Assembly: GCF_030408835.1 (NCBI RefSeq)
Contig: NZ_CP047357.1
Coordinates: 1,798,001-1,862,000, forward strand
DNA length: 64,000 nt
Source of the DNA: Corynebacterium freneyi
Lineage (GTDB): Bacteria > Actinomycetota > Actinomycetes > Mycobacteriales > Mycobacteriaceae
Direction of reading: 5' to 3'
Shown: in pieces, positions 39,750-49,000 of the stretch
Layout of the letters: the number at the start of each line of letters is the position of its first letter
Numbering within the stretch: position 1 is the first letter of the stretch
Program-made: the position numbers and the translations under genes
The notes under the pieces: model-generated
The model's database searches: none
Seen by the model: the letters and a program-made list of their open reading frames with translations, nothing else
What the model was told of the DNA's origin: nothing

Positions 39750-41160
39750 GTGGCTCTTCAGGATTTAGAGTGCGTTGATCTTGGTGTGCAGCTGTCCGGA
39801 GTGGATCAAGGATCGCAAGATGTAGTGCCCGAGGTTCTTGAACCCCAGAGCGATGCCGCGCAGATGCTCCAGGCGCCCGTTGATCGCCTCGACGGGCCCG
39901 TTGGACGCGCCGATATCGAAATACGCCAGCACGTCCTTCTGGCGCCGGTACAGCGTGTTTCCCAGCTGCTTAATCTCCTCTAACCCCTTCGGCATCGTCG
40001 ATGAACGCAGCGTGCTGATCACCTTCTGCATCAGCTTCTTGCCCTCGGCTTTCTTCGGGTACTGATAGGCGGCGATGATCTGCTGATACACCGACCACGT
40101 CACCTCCAAAGCCACGTAGTCTTCGTCGGTGGCCCACAGTTGCTCGAGTCGCCGATGCTGTCGATCAGTGAGGAAGTCAATCCTGGTCAACAGGGTTTTC
40201 CGGTTCTTATACAACGGATCGTTTTTCTTGCCCCGCCGCCCGGTGGTCATCCGCTGCAGGCGCTGCCGGCACACGGTCAACTTGTCGGCGGCCAGGTGCA
40301 CCACGTGAAAGGGATCCATCACCGCCTGCGCCCGCGGCAGGGCCTGTTTGGTGGCGGTGGCGTAGCCGGCAAACCCATCCATCGTGACAACCTCGACCCG
40401 GTCGCGAAAGCCCTGCCCACGCTGGCCGAGCCAATCGCTCAGTACCGCGGCGCTACGACCCGGGACCATGTCCAGCAACCGGGCCGGTCCGGCGCCGTCG
40501 ATGACGGGGGTGATGTCGACGAGCACGGTGACGAACGAGTCCGGCTCACCGGCCCGGTGGGTGTGCTTCCACACGTGCTCGTCCACGCCCAGCACGCGTA
40601 CCCCGGCAAGGTGGCCGGGGTCGTCATAGACCAGGTGCCGGCAGGCATCCAGGGCGAGGTCGTTGACCAGGTCCCAGCCCAAGCCCAGGGCTTTGGCGGT
40701 GGCGGAGATACTCATTTTGTCGATCGCCAACCGTTGCAGAATCCAGCGGGTCACCCGGCGAGTGACGGTGCGCCCGCGTTCGGCGCAGGCCAGTTCGCCC
40801 TGGTAGATCCGCTGGGCACAGGACTGATTCAGGCACAGGAACCGCGGCACGCGTACCTGCAACCTGGTGGGGAAGCCGACGACGGGAAGATCGGTCAGCC
40901 GGCGCACGACGTGATCACGCAGCCGGCCTGTGTGTCCGCAGCCCGGGCACTTGTCGCAGGAGTCGATGGGACGAGCACTGATGACCGTGAACTCGCCGGC
41001 ATCCGCGGCATCGGTGATCGTTAATCCCAGCCCCGCGGTGCGGCAAATGGTGTCGGCGACGAGGTTGAACGTAGGCTGCATCGTAGGGTCCTGGTTCGGT
41101 CAGATGGTTGTGTGGTAACTCTCATCTTGTACCGGCCAGGGCCCCTACATGTTGTGCCAC
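39750..41160 (-). mobile_element. ISL3-family insertion sequence
   Basis: About 1.4 kb containing an intact ISL3 transposase. The boundaries are tentative: inward from both sides the sequence begins GTGGC (39750-39754 and 41156-41160) with partial matching after it. The left end is only about nine bases from the IS30 right repeat, so one element probably inserted beside the other. The next bases, 41161-41373, hold a 9-bp inverted repeat but no gene. Confidence 0.65.
39765..41081 (-). CDS. ISL3-family transposase
   Basis: A 438-residue protein. The N-terminal zinc-binding part has CDKCPGCGHTG and FLCLNQSCAQRIYQG. The HTH region is ISATAKALGLGWDLVNDLA. The DDE domain has VRVLGVDEHVWKHTHR (first Asp), VEVVTMDGFAGYATA (second Asp) and a late NGPVEAINGRLEHLRGIALG with the Glu. 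All are hallmarks of ISL3 transposases common in Corynebacterium. The frame is intact with no internal stop, so the element may be active. Confidence 0.93.
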   Translation of the reverse strand: MQPTFNLVADTICRTAGLGLTITDAADAGEFTVISARPIDSCDKCPGCGHTGRLRDHVVRRLTDLPVVGFPTRLQVRVPRFLCLNQSCAQRIYQGELACAERGRTVTRRVTRWILQRLAIDKMSISATAKALGLGWDLVNDLALDACRHLVYDDPGHLAGVRVLGVDEHVWKHTHRAGEPDSFVTVLVDITPVIDGAGPARLLDMVPGRSAAVLSDWLGQRGQGFRDRVEVVTMDGFAGYATATKQALPRAQAVMDPFHVVHLAADKLTVCRQRLQRMTTGRRGKKNDPLYKNRKTLLTRIDFLTDRQHRRLEQLWATDEDYVALEVTWSVYQQIIAAYQYPKKAEGKKLMQKVISTLRSSTMPKGLEEIKQLGNTLYRRQKDVLAYFDIGASNGPVEAINGRLEHLRGIALGFKNLGHYILRSLIHSGQLHTKINAL

Positions 41161-41187
41161 CCCGACATATCACTTCCCGCTAATTAC

Positions 41188-41238
41188 GCACTCCAGATCC
41201 GGATGAGCCGGTTTTGTAAAGATCGAAGCCTGGAGTGC
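41188..41238. repeat. 9-bp inverted repeat after the ISL3 element
   Basis: GCACTCCAG at 41188-41196 is reverse-complemented by CTGGAGTGC at 41230-41238, with a 33-base loop. It lies in the 213-base stretch between the IS and the S4 gene. Its role is unknown; it may be the trace of another element. Confidence 0.5.
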
Positions 41239-41373
41239 AACCGATCAAGCGCCCCGGAATTGTCTTATCGGCCTGAGCAGTGTGGGTAGGGGGCTCAAAA
41301 ACACGCGGCGATTACGTTAGCTGACCACTACCATGAGCTTCTCGTGATTAAGGTTCTTGTCGGGTAGGGAGAG

Positions 41374-41757
41374 TCAGTCGCGGCCGCGGAGCTTGTCGAT
41401 CTGACGGCGCTCGCGCTTCGTCGGCCTGCCGGCGCCACGGTCGCGCACGGGCAGCGCGGCGAACATCTCGCGCGGCGGCGGGGCGGGGGTCTTGTCCACG
41501 TAGCAGGTGCGGGCCACCGGCGCGCCGACGCGCTTGGCGATGGTGCGGGTGACCTCGACGATCGTCTCGCGGTGGTGGGCCCACACGCGGATCTCGTCGC
41601 CGGGTACGACCTGCTGGGCGGGTTTGACCGCGGTGCCGTTGATTTTCACGTGTCCGCCGCGGCAGGCATCCGCGGCCTGCGAACGGGTCTTGAGCAGTCG
41701 CACGGCCCACAGCCACGCGTCGACGCGCACGGGCGCGGAGTCGTCGGTGTGGTTCAT
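41374..41757 (-). CDS. S4-domain RNA-binding protein (Hsp15-like)
   Basis: A 127-residue protein with an N-terminal S4 domain, VRVDAWLWAVRLLKTRSQAADACRGGHVKING, and a basic C-terminal tail RPTKRERRQIDKLRGRD. The layout matches heat-shock protein 15 (HslR), which binds stalled 50S subunits carrying peptidyl-tRNA. Assignment to that exact role is inference from the family. It is the first chromosomal gene right of the accessory insertion and is followed by a small membrane protein in the same direction. Confidence 0.85.
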   Translation of the reverse strand: MNHTDDSAPVRVDAWLWAVRLLKTRSQAADACRGGHVKINGTAVKPAQQVVPGDEIRVWAHHRETIVEVTRTIAKRVGAPVARTCYVDKTPAPPPREMFAALPVRDRGAGRPTKRERRQIDKLRGRD

Positions 41758-41794
41758 GTTCCGATCCTGGGGTGGGGTGCGGGGTGCCCTCGCC

Positions 41795-42031
41795 CTACTG
41801 GGCGTCGCGGTAGTTGACGATCTTCTGGACCTTCTGCCAGTTGATGAAACCGCCGACGACGCCGATGACCGTCAGCATGACGAACAAGGACCACGACGAC
41901 GCCAGCAGGCCGAACGCGACGCCGGCGGCGACGCCACCACCGGTCCACACCAGGGCATTGCGGCTGTACCGGCGCACCGCGTCCTTGCGCTGCTGGATCG
42001 GGTTCTGCTGATACGGCTGAAGGCTGCTCAT
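41795..42031 (-). CDS. Small two-helix membrane protein
   Basis: A 78-residue protein. A polar N-terminal region (SLQPYQQNPIQQRKDAVRRY) precedes two hydrophobic segments at about residues 26-44 and 49-66. The C terminus is polar. No known domain is recognised. It lies 37 bases before the S4 gene and about 70 bases after the crotonase, all minus strand. Confidence 0.65.
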   Translation of the reverse strand: MSSLQPYQQNPIQQRKDAVRRYSRNALVWTGGGVAAGVAFGLLASSWSLFVMLTVIGVVGGFINWQKVQKIVNYRDAQ

Positions 42032-42103
42032 GACGTCATTCTAAGCCGAGCCGCGGATGGTCTCGTCATCCCCTGGTCTTACCCGTCGGCGTCGGCGGCG
42101 GGA

Positions 42104-42907
42104 TCACTCCCCGGTGTAGGTGCCGGGGCGCTTTTCCATGAACGCGTCGAGGGCCTCCCGGTGATCGCGGGAATGGTGCGCCAGCGCCTGCATGGCCGAC
42201 GACAGCTCCAACACGCCGGCCAGCGACTGGTGCTGGGATTCGCGCAGAAGTTTCTTGGCCATGCGCACGGCGTTCGGCGGATTCTTGGCCACCCGGTCGG
42301 CCAGGGCCCGGGCGGCGTCGAGAAGCTCATCCTGCTCGACGACTTCGTTGACCATGCCCCACTCCAGGGCCTTTTCGGCGGTCACGCGGTCGCCGGTCAG
42401 GGCCATTTCGGCGGCGCGGGCGGGCCCGAGGGTCTTGGTCAGCAGCCAGGCGCCGCCGTCGCCGGGGATGATGCCGAGGCCGACGAAGCTTTCGGAAAAC
42501 CACGCCTTCGTCGAGGCCACGCGCATGTCGCACATGAGGGTGACGTCACAGCCGGCGCCGACCGCCGGGCCGTTGACGGCGGCGATGACGGGGACTTCGC
42601 AGTTGTACAGCGACAGGGGGATGCGCTGGATGCCGGCGCGGTAGGACTGGCGGATCTGGTGCGGGGCGCCGCCGAACATCCCGGCGCGGTCGACCATGTC
42701 CTTGACGTTGCCGCCGGCGGAAAACGCGGGCCCGGCGCCAGTGAGGATCACCGCGCGGACATCGAGGTCGGCGTTGACGCGGTCGACGTTGGCGACGATC
42801 GCGTCGATGACGTCGGGCGAGGAGATCGGGTTGCGGATCTCCGGCAGGTTGATGGTCCACGTCTCCACGTGCCCGTCGCGGTCGACGAGCAGCACGTCCT
42901 GGGTCAT
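42104..42907 (-). CDS. Enoyl-CoA hydratase/isomerase family protein
   Basis: A crotonase-fold protein of 267 residues. The oxyanion-hole stretches are VILTGAGPAFSAGGNVKDM and VIAAVNGPAVGAGCDVTLMCD, followed by FSESFVGLGIIPGDGGAWLL and ALEWGMVNEVV. Glu at the usual position of FSESFVGLGIIPGDGG fits a hydratase-type enzyme. The natural substrate cannot be read from sequence. GGAGGA stands six bases before the ATG at 42907. Confidence 0.9.
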   Translation of the reverse strand: MTQDVLLVDRDGHVETWTINLPEIRNPISSPDVIDAIVANVDRVNADLDVRAVILTGAGPAFSAGGNVKDMVDRAGMFGGAPHQIRQSYRAGIQRIPLSLYNCEVPVIAAVNGPAVGAGCDVTLMCDMRVASTKAWFSESFVGLGIIPGDGGAWLLTKTLGPARAAEMALTGDRVTAEKALEWGMVNEVVEQDELLDAARALADRVAKNPPNAVRMAKKLLRESQHQSLAGVLELSSAMQALAHHSRDHREALDAFMEKRPGTYTGE

Positions 42908-42988
42908 TGTTCCTCCACGTTGCACGTTGGTCCGGCCCGGTGGCCCGGCGGCCGGCGCCTCCGATTCGTGACCCAGGTTACAGACGAT

Positions 42989-43636
42989 TCACGCGCGGAC
43001 CGGCTCTTCCGTCCACGTCTCCCCCGCTTCGCCGGACGTCAGCGCACCGTGCGTGATGGCCTGCAGCACCCCGTCGAGGCGGTCGGCATGCCCGGGTTCG
43101 ATTTCCACGAGATGCTTTGCGACGGTTCCCCATTCGGTGTCCGAGATGACGAAACCGCGGGCGCGAAGTTCGGATTCGACCCGGCCGGCGTCGGCGGCGT
43201 CGACGGCGACGGACCTGATCTCGCGGCGCACCCGCCGGGCGCGCGGCACGTCGGCGAGGCATTCGGACACTGCGTCGGAGTACGCCCGCACCAGCCCGCC
43301 GGTGCCGAGCTTGACGCCACCGAAGTAGCGAATGACCACGGCGACCACGTCGGTGAGGCCGGAGCCGACGAGGACGTCGAGCATCGGGCGGCCGGCCGTG
43401 CCGGAGGGCTCGCCGTCATCGGACGACCGCTCGACGCGGTTGGCCCCGGGCACCTCGTGGATGTAGGCCGAGCAGTGGTGGCGGGCATCGGGGTACTCCG
43501 CCCTGGCCAGTGCGATGAGGTCGCGGGCTTCGTCGCCGTCGTCGGCACGCCCGATCCACGTGATGAAGCGCGAACGCTTGATCTCCAGCTCCCCGGTGGT
43601 CAGGGAACCCCGGGCCGGCACGATGAGGGGGGACAT
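42989..43636 (-). CDS. YigZ/IMPACT-family protein
   Basis: A 215-residue protein whose N-terminal domain is the IMPACT/YigZ fold: IKRSRFITWIGRADD, ARHHCSAYIHEVPG, SSDDGEPSGTAGRPMLDVLVG and VVIRYFGGVKLGTGGLVRAYSDAV. The DDGEP-GTAG-P and YFGG-KLG-GGL motifs are diagnostic. A C-terminal DUF1949-like part follows. The biochemical role of the bacterial proteins is not settled; they may bind translation components. ATG 43636 is taken as start. treZ is divergent. Confidence 0.9.
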   Translation of the reverse strand: MSPLIVPARGSLTTGELEIKRSRFITWIGRADDGDEARDLIALARAEYPDARHHCSAYIHEVPGANRVERSSDDGEPSGTAGRPMLDVLVGSGLTDVVAVVIRYFGGVKLGTGGLVRAYSDAVSECLADVPRARRVRREIRSVAVDAADAGRVESELRARGFVISDTEWGTVAKHLVEIEPGHADRLDGVLQAITHGALTSGEAGETWTEEPVRA

Positions 43637-43726
43637 GGCGCCATTGTCGCACCCGTCGGTCGCCGGGCCGCGCGTCCCCTCTCCCGTCGCCTGCCGTGAA
43701 CGCGGCAAACCCCTACGATCGATGGC

Positions 43727-45571
43727 ATGAGCAACTACCGCGTCTGGGCCCCGTACGCCGCCGAAGTGGAGCTGTTGACGGGTGATCCCGCCTCCCCCGA
43801 GCACAGCGCCATGACCGCCGTCGAGGGCGGCTGGTTCGAAGCCGACAGGAAGATGACCGTCGGCGAGCGCTACGCCTTCCGGATGCGGGCCACCGCCGGG
43901 CACGGCGCACCCCAGCAGGATGACGCCGACGCCGACGGCTCCGACGGGTCCGGCACTACCACCGCGGCCGACCCCGTCGGAGACTGGACGATCCCCCTGC
44001 CCGACCCCCGTTCGCGCCGCCAGCCCGACGGCCCCCACGGTTTTTCCGAGGTCGTCGACCTGGACGCCCACGATTGGCGGTCGGCGGACTGGACGGGCCG
44101 CATTCTCCCCGGCGGCCTGGTCTACGAGCTGCACGTGGGCACGTACGCCGATTCGGGTGATTTCGCCGGCGTCGTAAAGCGACTCGATCACCTGGTGGAC
44201 CTGGGCGTGACCCATGTCGAGCTGATGCCGGTGCAGCCCTTCGGCGGCGATCGCAACTGGGGCTACGACGGCGTCAGCTGGCATGCCGTCCACGAAGGCT
44301 ACGGCGGTCCGGCGGGGCTGCAGAAGCTCGTCGACGCCTGCCACGAGCGCGGTCTGGCCGTCATCCTCGACGTGGTGTTCAACCACTTCGGCCCCGACGG
44401 CAACTACGTCGGTTTCTTCGGCCCGTACACCTCCGGCGGCGAAACGGGCTGGGGCGAGGTGGTCAACCTCACGGGCCCGGATTCCGACGAAGTCCGCGCG
44501 TACATCCTCGACGCCGTGCGCATGTGGCTCGTCGACTACCGCATCGACGGCCTGCGCCTCGACGCCGTCCATGCCCTGCACGATGAAGGCGCGTTCCACA
44601 TCCTCGAGCAGATGCAGGTCGTCGCCGACACCGTCGCAGCCCAGACCGGAGTGCCGCGCAGCCTCATCGCCGAGTCCGACCAGAACGACCCGAAGCTGGT
44701 CCGGCCGCGCGCCGCCGGCGGGTACGGCCTCGCCGCCCAGTGGGACGACGATGTCCACCACGCCCTGCACACCGTCGTGTCCGGCGAGGACCACGCGTAC
44801 TACTCGGACTTCGGCACCGTGGAGACCCTGGCGCAGACGCTGCGCGAGGCGTTCCACCACGCGGGCACCATGTCGACGTTCCGGGGCCGCGTCCACGGCC
44901 GGCCGCTGGATTTGTCGGTGCAGCCGCTGAGCGCCTTCGTCACCTACACCACCACCCACGACCAGACCGGCAACCGTGCCGTCGGCGACCGGCCGTCGAT
45001 GAACCTCACGCCCGCCAAACAGGCGTTGAAGGCGGCGGTCATCGCCTGCTCGCCGTTTACTCCGATGCTGTTCCAGGGCGAGGAGTGGGGCGCGTCGACG
45101 CCGTTCGCGTTCTTCTGCTCCCACGAGTCGGACCTGCTGCTGCGCCTGACCCGCGAGGGCCGCATCCGCGAGTTCTCCCGCGCAGGGTGGAATCCCGAGG
45201 ACATCGCCGACCCGGCGGATCCGCAGACCTTCGAGATGTCGAAGCTGAAGTGGGACGAGCTCGCCGACGCACCCCACACGGGGCTTCTCGACGCCTACCG
45301 CACCCTGTTCGGCCTGCGCCGCACCCGCCCCGCCCTGGGATCGCCGTGGGCGGATTCGGTGGCGACGAAGGTCGAGGGGCGGACGTTGCTGCTCACCCGC
45401 AGCGCCGACGGCGACGTCGTGCACCTGGCGGCGAACTTCTCCGACGAACCCGCCGAAGTCAGCGTCGACGCCGGGTACGACGAGCTGCTCCACACCCATC
45501 CCGACGCGCCCGCGGCCCTCGGCGACGGCGTGGTCACCCTCCCGGCCTGGGGCTACGCGGTGCTGGGATAG
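43727..45571 (+). CDS. treZ: Malto-oligosyltrehalose trehalohydrolase
   Basis: A GH13 enzyme of 614 residues that releases trehalose from the product of TreY. The N-terminal domain (about residues 1-100) begins SNYRVWAPYAAEVELL. The barrel shows LVYELHVGTYADSGDF, RNWGYDGVSWHAVHE, VILDVVFNHFGPDGNY, IDGLRLDAVHAL with the nucleophile Asp, SLIAESDQNDPKL with the acid Glu, and TYTTTHDQTGNRA with the third Asp. A C-terminal beta domain follows. treY lies 11 kb away on the same strand; the accessory insertion is between them. Confidence 0.96.
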   Translation: MSNYRVWAPYAAEVELLTGDPASPEHSAMTAVEGGWFEADRKMTVGERYAFRMRATAGHGAPQQDDADADGSDGSGTTTAADPVGDWTIPLPDPRSRRQPDGPHGFSEVVDLDAHDWRSADWTGRILPGGLVYELHVGTYADSGDFAGVVKRLDHLVDLGVTHVELMPVQPFGGDRNWGYDGVSWHAVHEGYGGPAGLQKLVDACHERGLAVILDVVFNHFGPDGNYVGFFGPYTSGGETGWGEVVNLTGPDSDEVRAYILDAVRMWLVDYRIDGLRLDAVHALHDEGAFHILEQMQVVADTVAAQTGVPRSLIAESDQNDPKLVRPRAAGGYGLAAQWDDDVHHALHTVVSGEDHAYYSDFGTVETLAQTLREAFHHAGTMSTFRGRVHGRPLDLSVQPLSAFVTYTTTHDQTGNRAVGDRPSMNLTPAKQALKAAVIACSPFTPMLFQGEEWGASTPFAFFCSHESDLLLRLTREGRIREFSRAGWNPEDIADPADPQTFEMSKLKWDELADAPHTGLLDAYRTLFGLRRTRPALGSPWADSVATKVEGRTLLLTRSADGDVVHLAANFSDEPAEVSVDAGYDELLHTHPDAPAALGDGVVTLPAWGYAVLG

Positions 45572-45649
45572 ACGCGGGTCGTCCGCGGGCGGCGGCGCAA
45601 CGGCCGACTGAGCGCCGACCGTCCGTCGGTCGTACCCCGGCCGAGCGCG

Positions 45650-46021
45650 TCAGGCCTGGCCCGATGACGTGACCTCGTCGGCAGCCTGCCCGCCGACGAT
45701 CGCGCCGTAGGCCACCAGCACGAAGGTGATGCCGGTGGCGACCATCACCACGACCATCATCTGGTTCAGCCCCATCGGCAGCAGCGTCGCGACGCCGCCG
45801 AGGAGGGATGCGACGCCGGCGAGGAGCGTGGGAGTCTTGGCGCGCACGTGGGCCGCCAGCCACGCTTCCTCGCTGGCCATGGTCTTGCGCGTGCGGATGC
45901 CTGCGACGGCGTTGCGCTTGATCTTGCCCGACGCCGTGGCTCGCGCCACCCAGATCAGCAACAGCCCGGCGCCCGCCATGACGGCGAACATCACCAGACC
46001 CAGGATGTCGATTTCGTTCAA
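45650..46021 (-). CDS. SdpI-family membrane protein
   Basis: A 123-residue protein with three membrane segments (about residues 8-28, 62-81, 87-110). Between the first two lies GIRTRKTMASEEAWLAAH, the conserved cytoplasmic signature of the SdpI/YhfL family; the Bacillus member gives immunity to the SdpC toxin. Here a general membrane role is equally possible. A TTG start at 46021 is chosen because GAGGAGA stands six bases upstream and the protein then begins NEIDILGLV. It lies about 40 bases after the 1241-residue gene. Confidence 0.8.
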   Translation of the reverse strand: MNEIDILGLVMFAVMAGAGLLLIWVARATASGKIKRNAVAGIRTRKTMASEEAWLAAHVRAKTPTLLAGVASLLGGVATLLPMGLNQMMVVVMVATGITFVLVAYGAIVGGQAADEVTSSGQA

Positions 46022-46061
46022 CGCGATTCTCCTCGTTCGTGTCGTCGGCCCGCCGGCACCG

Positions 46062-49000
46062 CTACTCGGAAATGAGATCCGGCAGATCGTCGTCGCCGAT
46101 GATGTCGTCGGCGGCTGCGACGGCGGCCTCGTTGGACTTCGCGTCGGCGGCGGCCTGGTCGACCGGCTCCGCCTCATGCCCGGCGCCGCCCTCGGTCTCG
46201 ACCGGCTCCGGCTCCTTCGGGTCCGTCAGGTCGCCGTGGAGCGCATGGGTGACCAGGGCGTCGGCGATGAGCAGGTCGCCCATCACCAGCGTCGGCACCA
46301 TGTCGGCCAGCTGCGCCCACAGCGGGATGAGGCTGCGCACGACGGAGTCGTCGACGTCGGGGTTGGCTGCCTTCTGGCGGGCCAGGGCGCGGGCGGCCAC
46401 CGCGATGAGCAGCGACGTGCCCGGCACCAGCGTCCAGTGCAGCGACGGGTCGTCGGCGTCGATGCCGTCGAGCTTGTGGAACCGCACGTTGACGGCCTTG
46501 CGCAGCTTCGGCGACGTCCGCGACACCGCCTGGAACAGCGCCCGCGACGCCGCCGCCAGGCCCGGCATGATGCCGGCCTCGACGATGTCGGCGCGGTTGG
46601 ACACGACTTCGTGGATGGCGGTGAAACGCGCGTCGTCGTCGGTCAGCGGCCCGGGCACCATGCGGTGGCCGTCGAAGACCTGCGCCAGAATCGCGGCGGC
46701 CTGCGGCTCCGGCAGCGCGGTGATCTGCACCGACGTCTGGTCGATGCACGCCGACTCCAGCGTCGTGTCCTGGCCCGTGGCCAGGGCGCGGATCAGCGCT
46801 TCGCCGCCGGCGCGGCGCAGGTGATCGATCTGGTCCTTCTGTTTCGCCACGCTTGACGACGGATCGGCCAGATCGGCCATCGCCGCCAGGGCCCCGAGCC
46901 ACGGCACGCGGCGACGACCCGGCGTCGGCGTCTTTTCGGTGAAGTCGCCGAGCACCAGACCGGAGGCGACGAACATTCCCGGCTGGTCGCCCAGGCGGAT
47001 CGTCGACCCGTTGAGCGCGGCCAGGCCCGTGCGCGGGTCGGCGGTGAGCAGGCGGCGGAGGTTGTCCGGGGTCAGCGACTCGGAGACCTGCGGCATGATC
47101 GTGGCGCGACCGGCGCGCAGGGTCTCGAACAGCGACCACACGCCGGTCAGCTCACGCACGCCCGGGGTGTCCGGCATCTCCTCGCCGGCACCGGCGTTCC
47201 CCGCCGCCGGCGCCTCGTCCACCACCACCGCGGCATCCGGGGCCGGCCACACGGGATGGCGATCGGACACGTGGCCGATGACGACCTGCGCGACCAAAGT
47301 GGCCATCTCGGCGGCGTCGTCGGCAAGCATGCACCGTCCATCGACGACGGGCAGCGCCATCGGCGAACGCCACGGTCGCGTCGGGCACCACACCCACGCG
47401 GTCATCGTCAGATCGGCGACGGCCGGATCGACGTCGACGACGAGCTCCGAGCCCTCGCGGACCACCGACCGCACCGGATCGGCGGCGGGGGCGGCGACCA
47501 GCGGCACGGACAGCCGACGGCGGCCGGTGACGCGGGTCCAGTCGAGGCTGATGGTGAGGTCGTCGAGCATGGCCACGCGGTCGGCGTAGGAGCCCAAATC
47601 GGCGAAGGCGTCGTCGCCGCGGCGGGTCAGCGGCACACGGCAAATGTCGCGCTCCCCCGACTTCACCGCCAGGTGCGCATGCCGCAGCTCGCCGGGCGCG
47701 GAGACCCGGAACACGCCGTGGGCGTCGACGCGGCCCGGGCGGGTGCGCAGGGTGCGGGTGCCGCGCACGGGGCTTTCGTCGCACAGCGGGATCTCGAACC
47801 GCAGACGGCCCGGCTTGACCCGAATCTCCATGTGGGCGCCCTCGTCGGTGGACAGGTCGACCACGCCGGACGATTCCGCCGCCCCCAGCCGCAGCACGGC
47901 GGGCTCGACCTCCAGGGGTTTGTCGCCCGAGGTCACGCGCACTTCGGCGGGGCTCAGGCCCGATTCCTCCGGGATGCGGAAACCGTCGCCGCCGCCGCGG
48001 TAGGAGACGTCCAGGTCCGTCTGCTCCGCCACCGCGAAGTGCGACTGGAAGCTGCGGCCCCGCGGGTTGGTCAGGCGGACGACGAACTCGCCCAGCCACG
48101 GGTAGTCGTCGTCGGTGAGCACGTCGACCGCGCCACCGGCGGCGGGCACCTCGAGGTCGTAGACCATGATCATGTCCTCGGCGAAGGTGCCGTAGCCGGG
48201 GAAATCGGCGACCTGCACGCGCCACGACTCATCGCGTCCGGACAGCGTCGGCGGGAACTCCGCGACGGGCCCGCCGGCGTGGACCGGGGTGCCGTGGACC
48301 GTCGACGCACCGTCGAGGCGGGCATGCGGGATGCTCAGCTTCGGGCGGCGCATCGGCGACGCGGAGCGAACTTCGCCGACGACGCCGGGGCGCACCACCT
48401 GCAGCGCATGGACGTCGCGCAGATCGGCCTGCGCCACCTGCCACAGCTCCCACTCGGCGGGGGCCGGCTCGGACAGCAACGGCACGTCGTCACCGGTGAC
48501 GGGGTCGACCAGGCGGGCGTCGTTCGGGTAGACCACGTGCACCGACGTCGAGTGCAGCGACACCTTGTCGGTGACGGACTGGCCGTCGTCGCCGAAGATG
48601 AGCACGGGGTCCGCGGTGTCGATGGCGGGCACCCGCCAGCTCGGCCCGTCGCCGAGTTCGACGAGGACTTCGCGCACGGGTTCGGTGATGGGCACGACCG
48701 GTCGCGGCGCGTCGTCGTTCAGGGCGACTGCCGGTTCGGCGACGATGGTGCCGCCGTAGGTGACCAGCCACGACCGTCCGGCCGGCGCCGACGGGGTGGG
48801 CAGCTGCACGCAGACGCGGTGCTCCTGGTCATCGAAGAACAGCTGCGGGCGGCCGGTGGTGGCCACGACGCCGACGGCGGTGCGCCGCGCCGGGGTGCCG
48901 GCGGGCCGGGCGCGCAATTCCTCGCGGGCGGCGTCGAGCAGGATCGACGGCAGGCCGACCTCCTCGGGCCCGAGGTCCTCGCGGGATTCCCAGTTGGCGG

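Larger units (their letters stand above)
35390..41373. other. Accessory insertion: transporter operon plus two IS elements
   Basis: Between relS and the S4-domain gene lies about 6 kb that interrupts otherwise housekeeping order. From about 35440 to 38280 the base composition is clearly AT-richer than on either side, with many A/T third positions, and genes of 38-41 kb are transposases. This indicates horizontal gain. The flanks show no tRNA and no integrase, so mobilisation by the IS elements is more likely than by a prophage. Confidence 0.7.

Noticed and set aside
38280..41160. Target-site duplications of the two IS elements
   Set aside because: No identical flanking bases could be recognised by eye at either element, so exact ends remain tentative.
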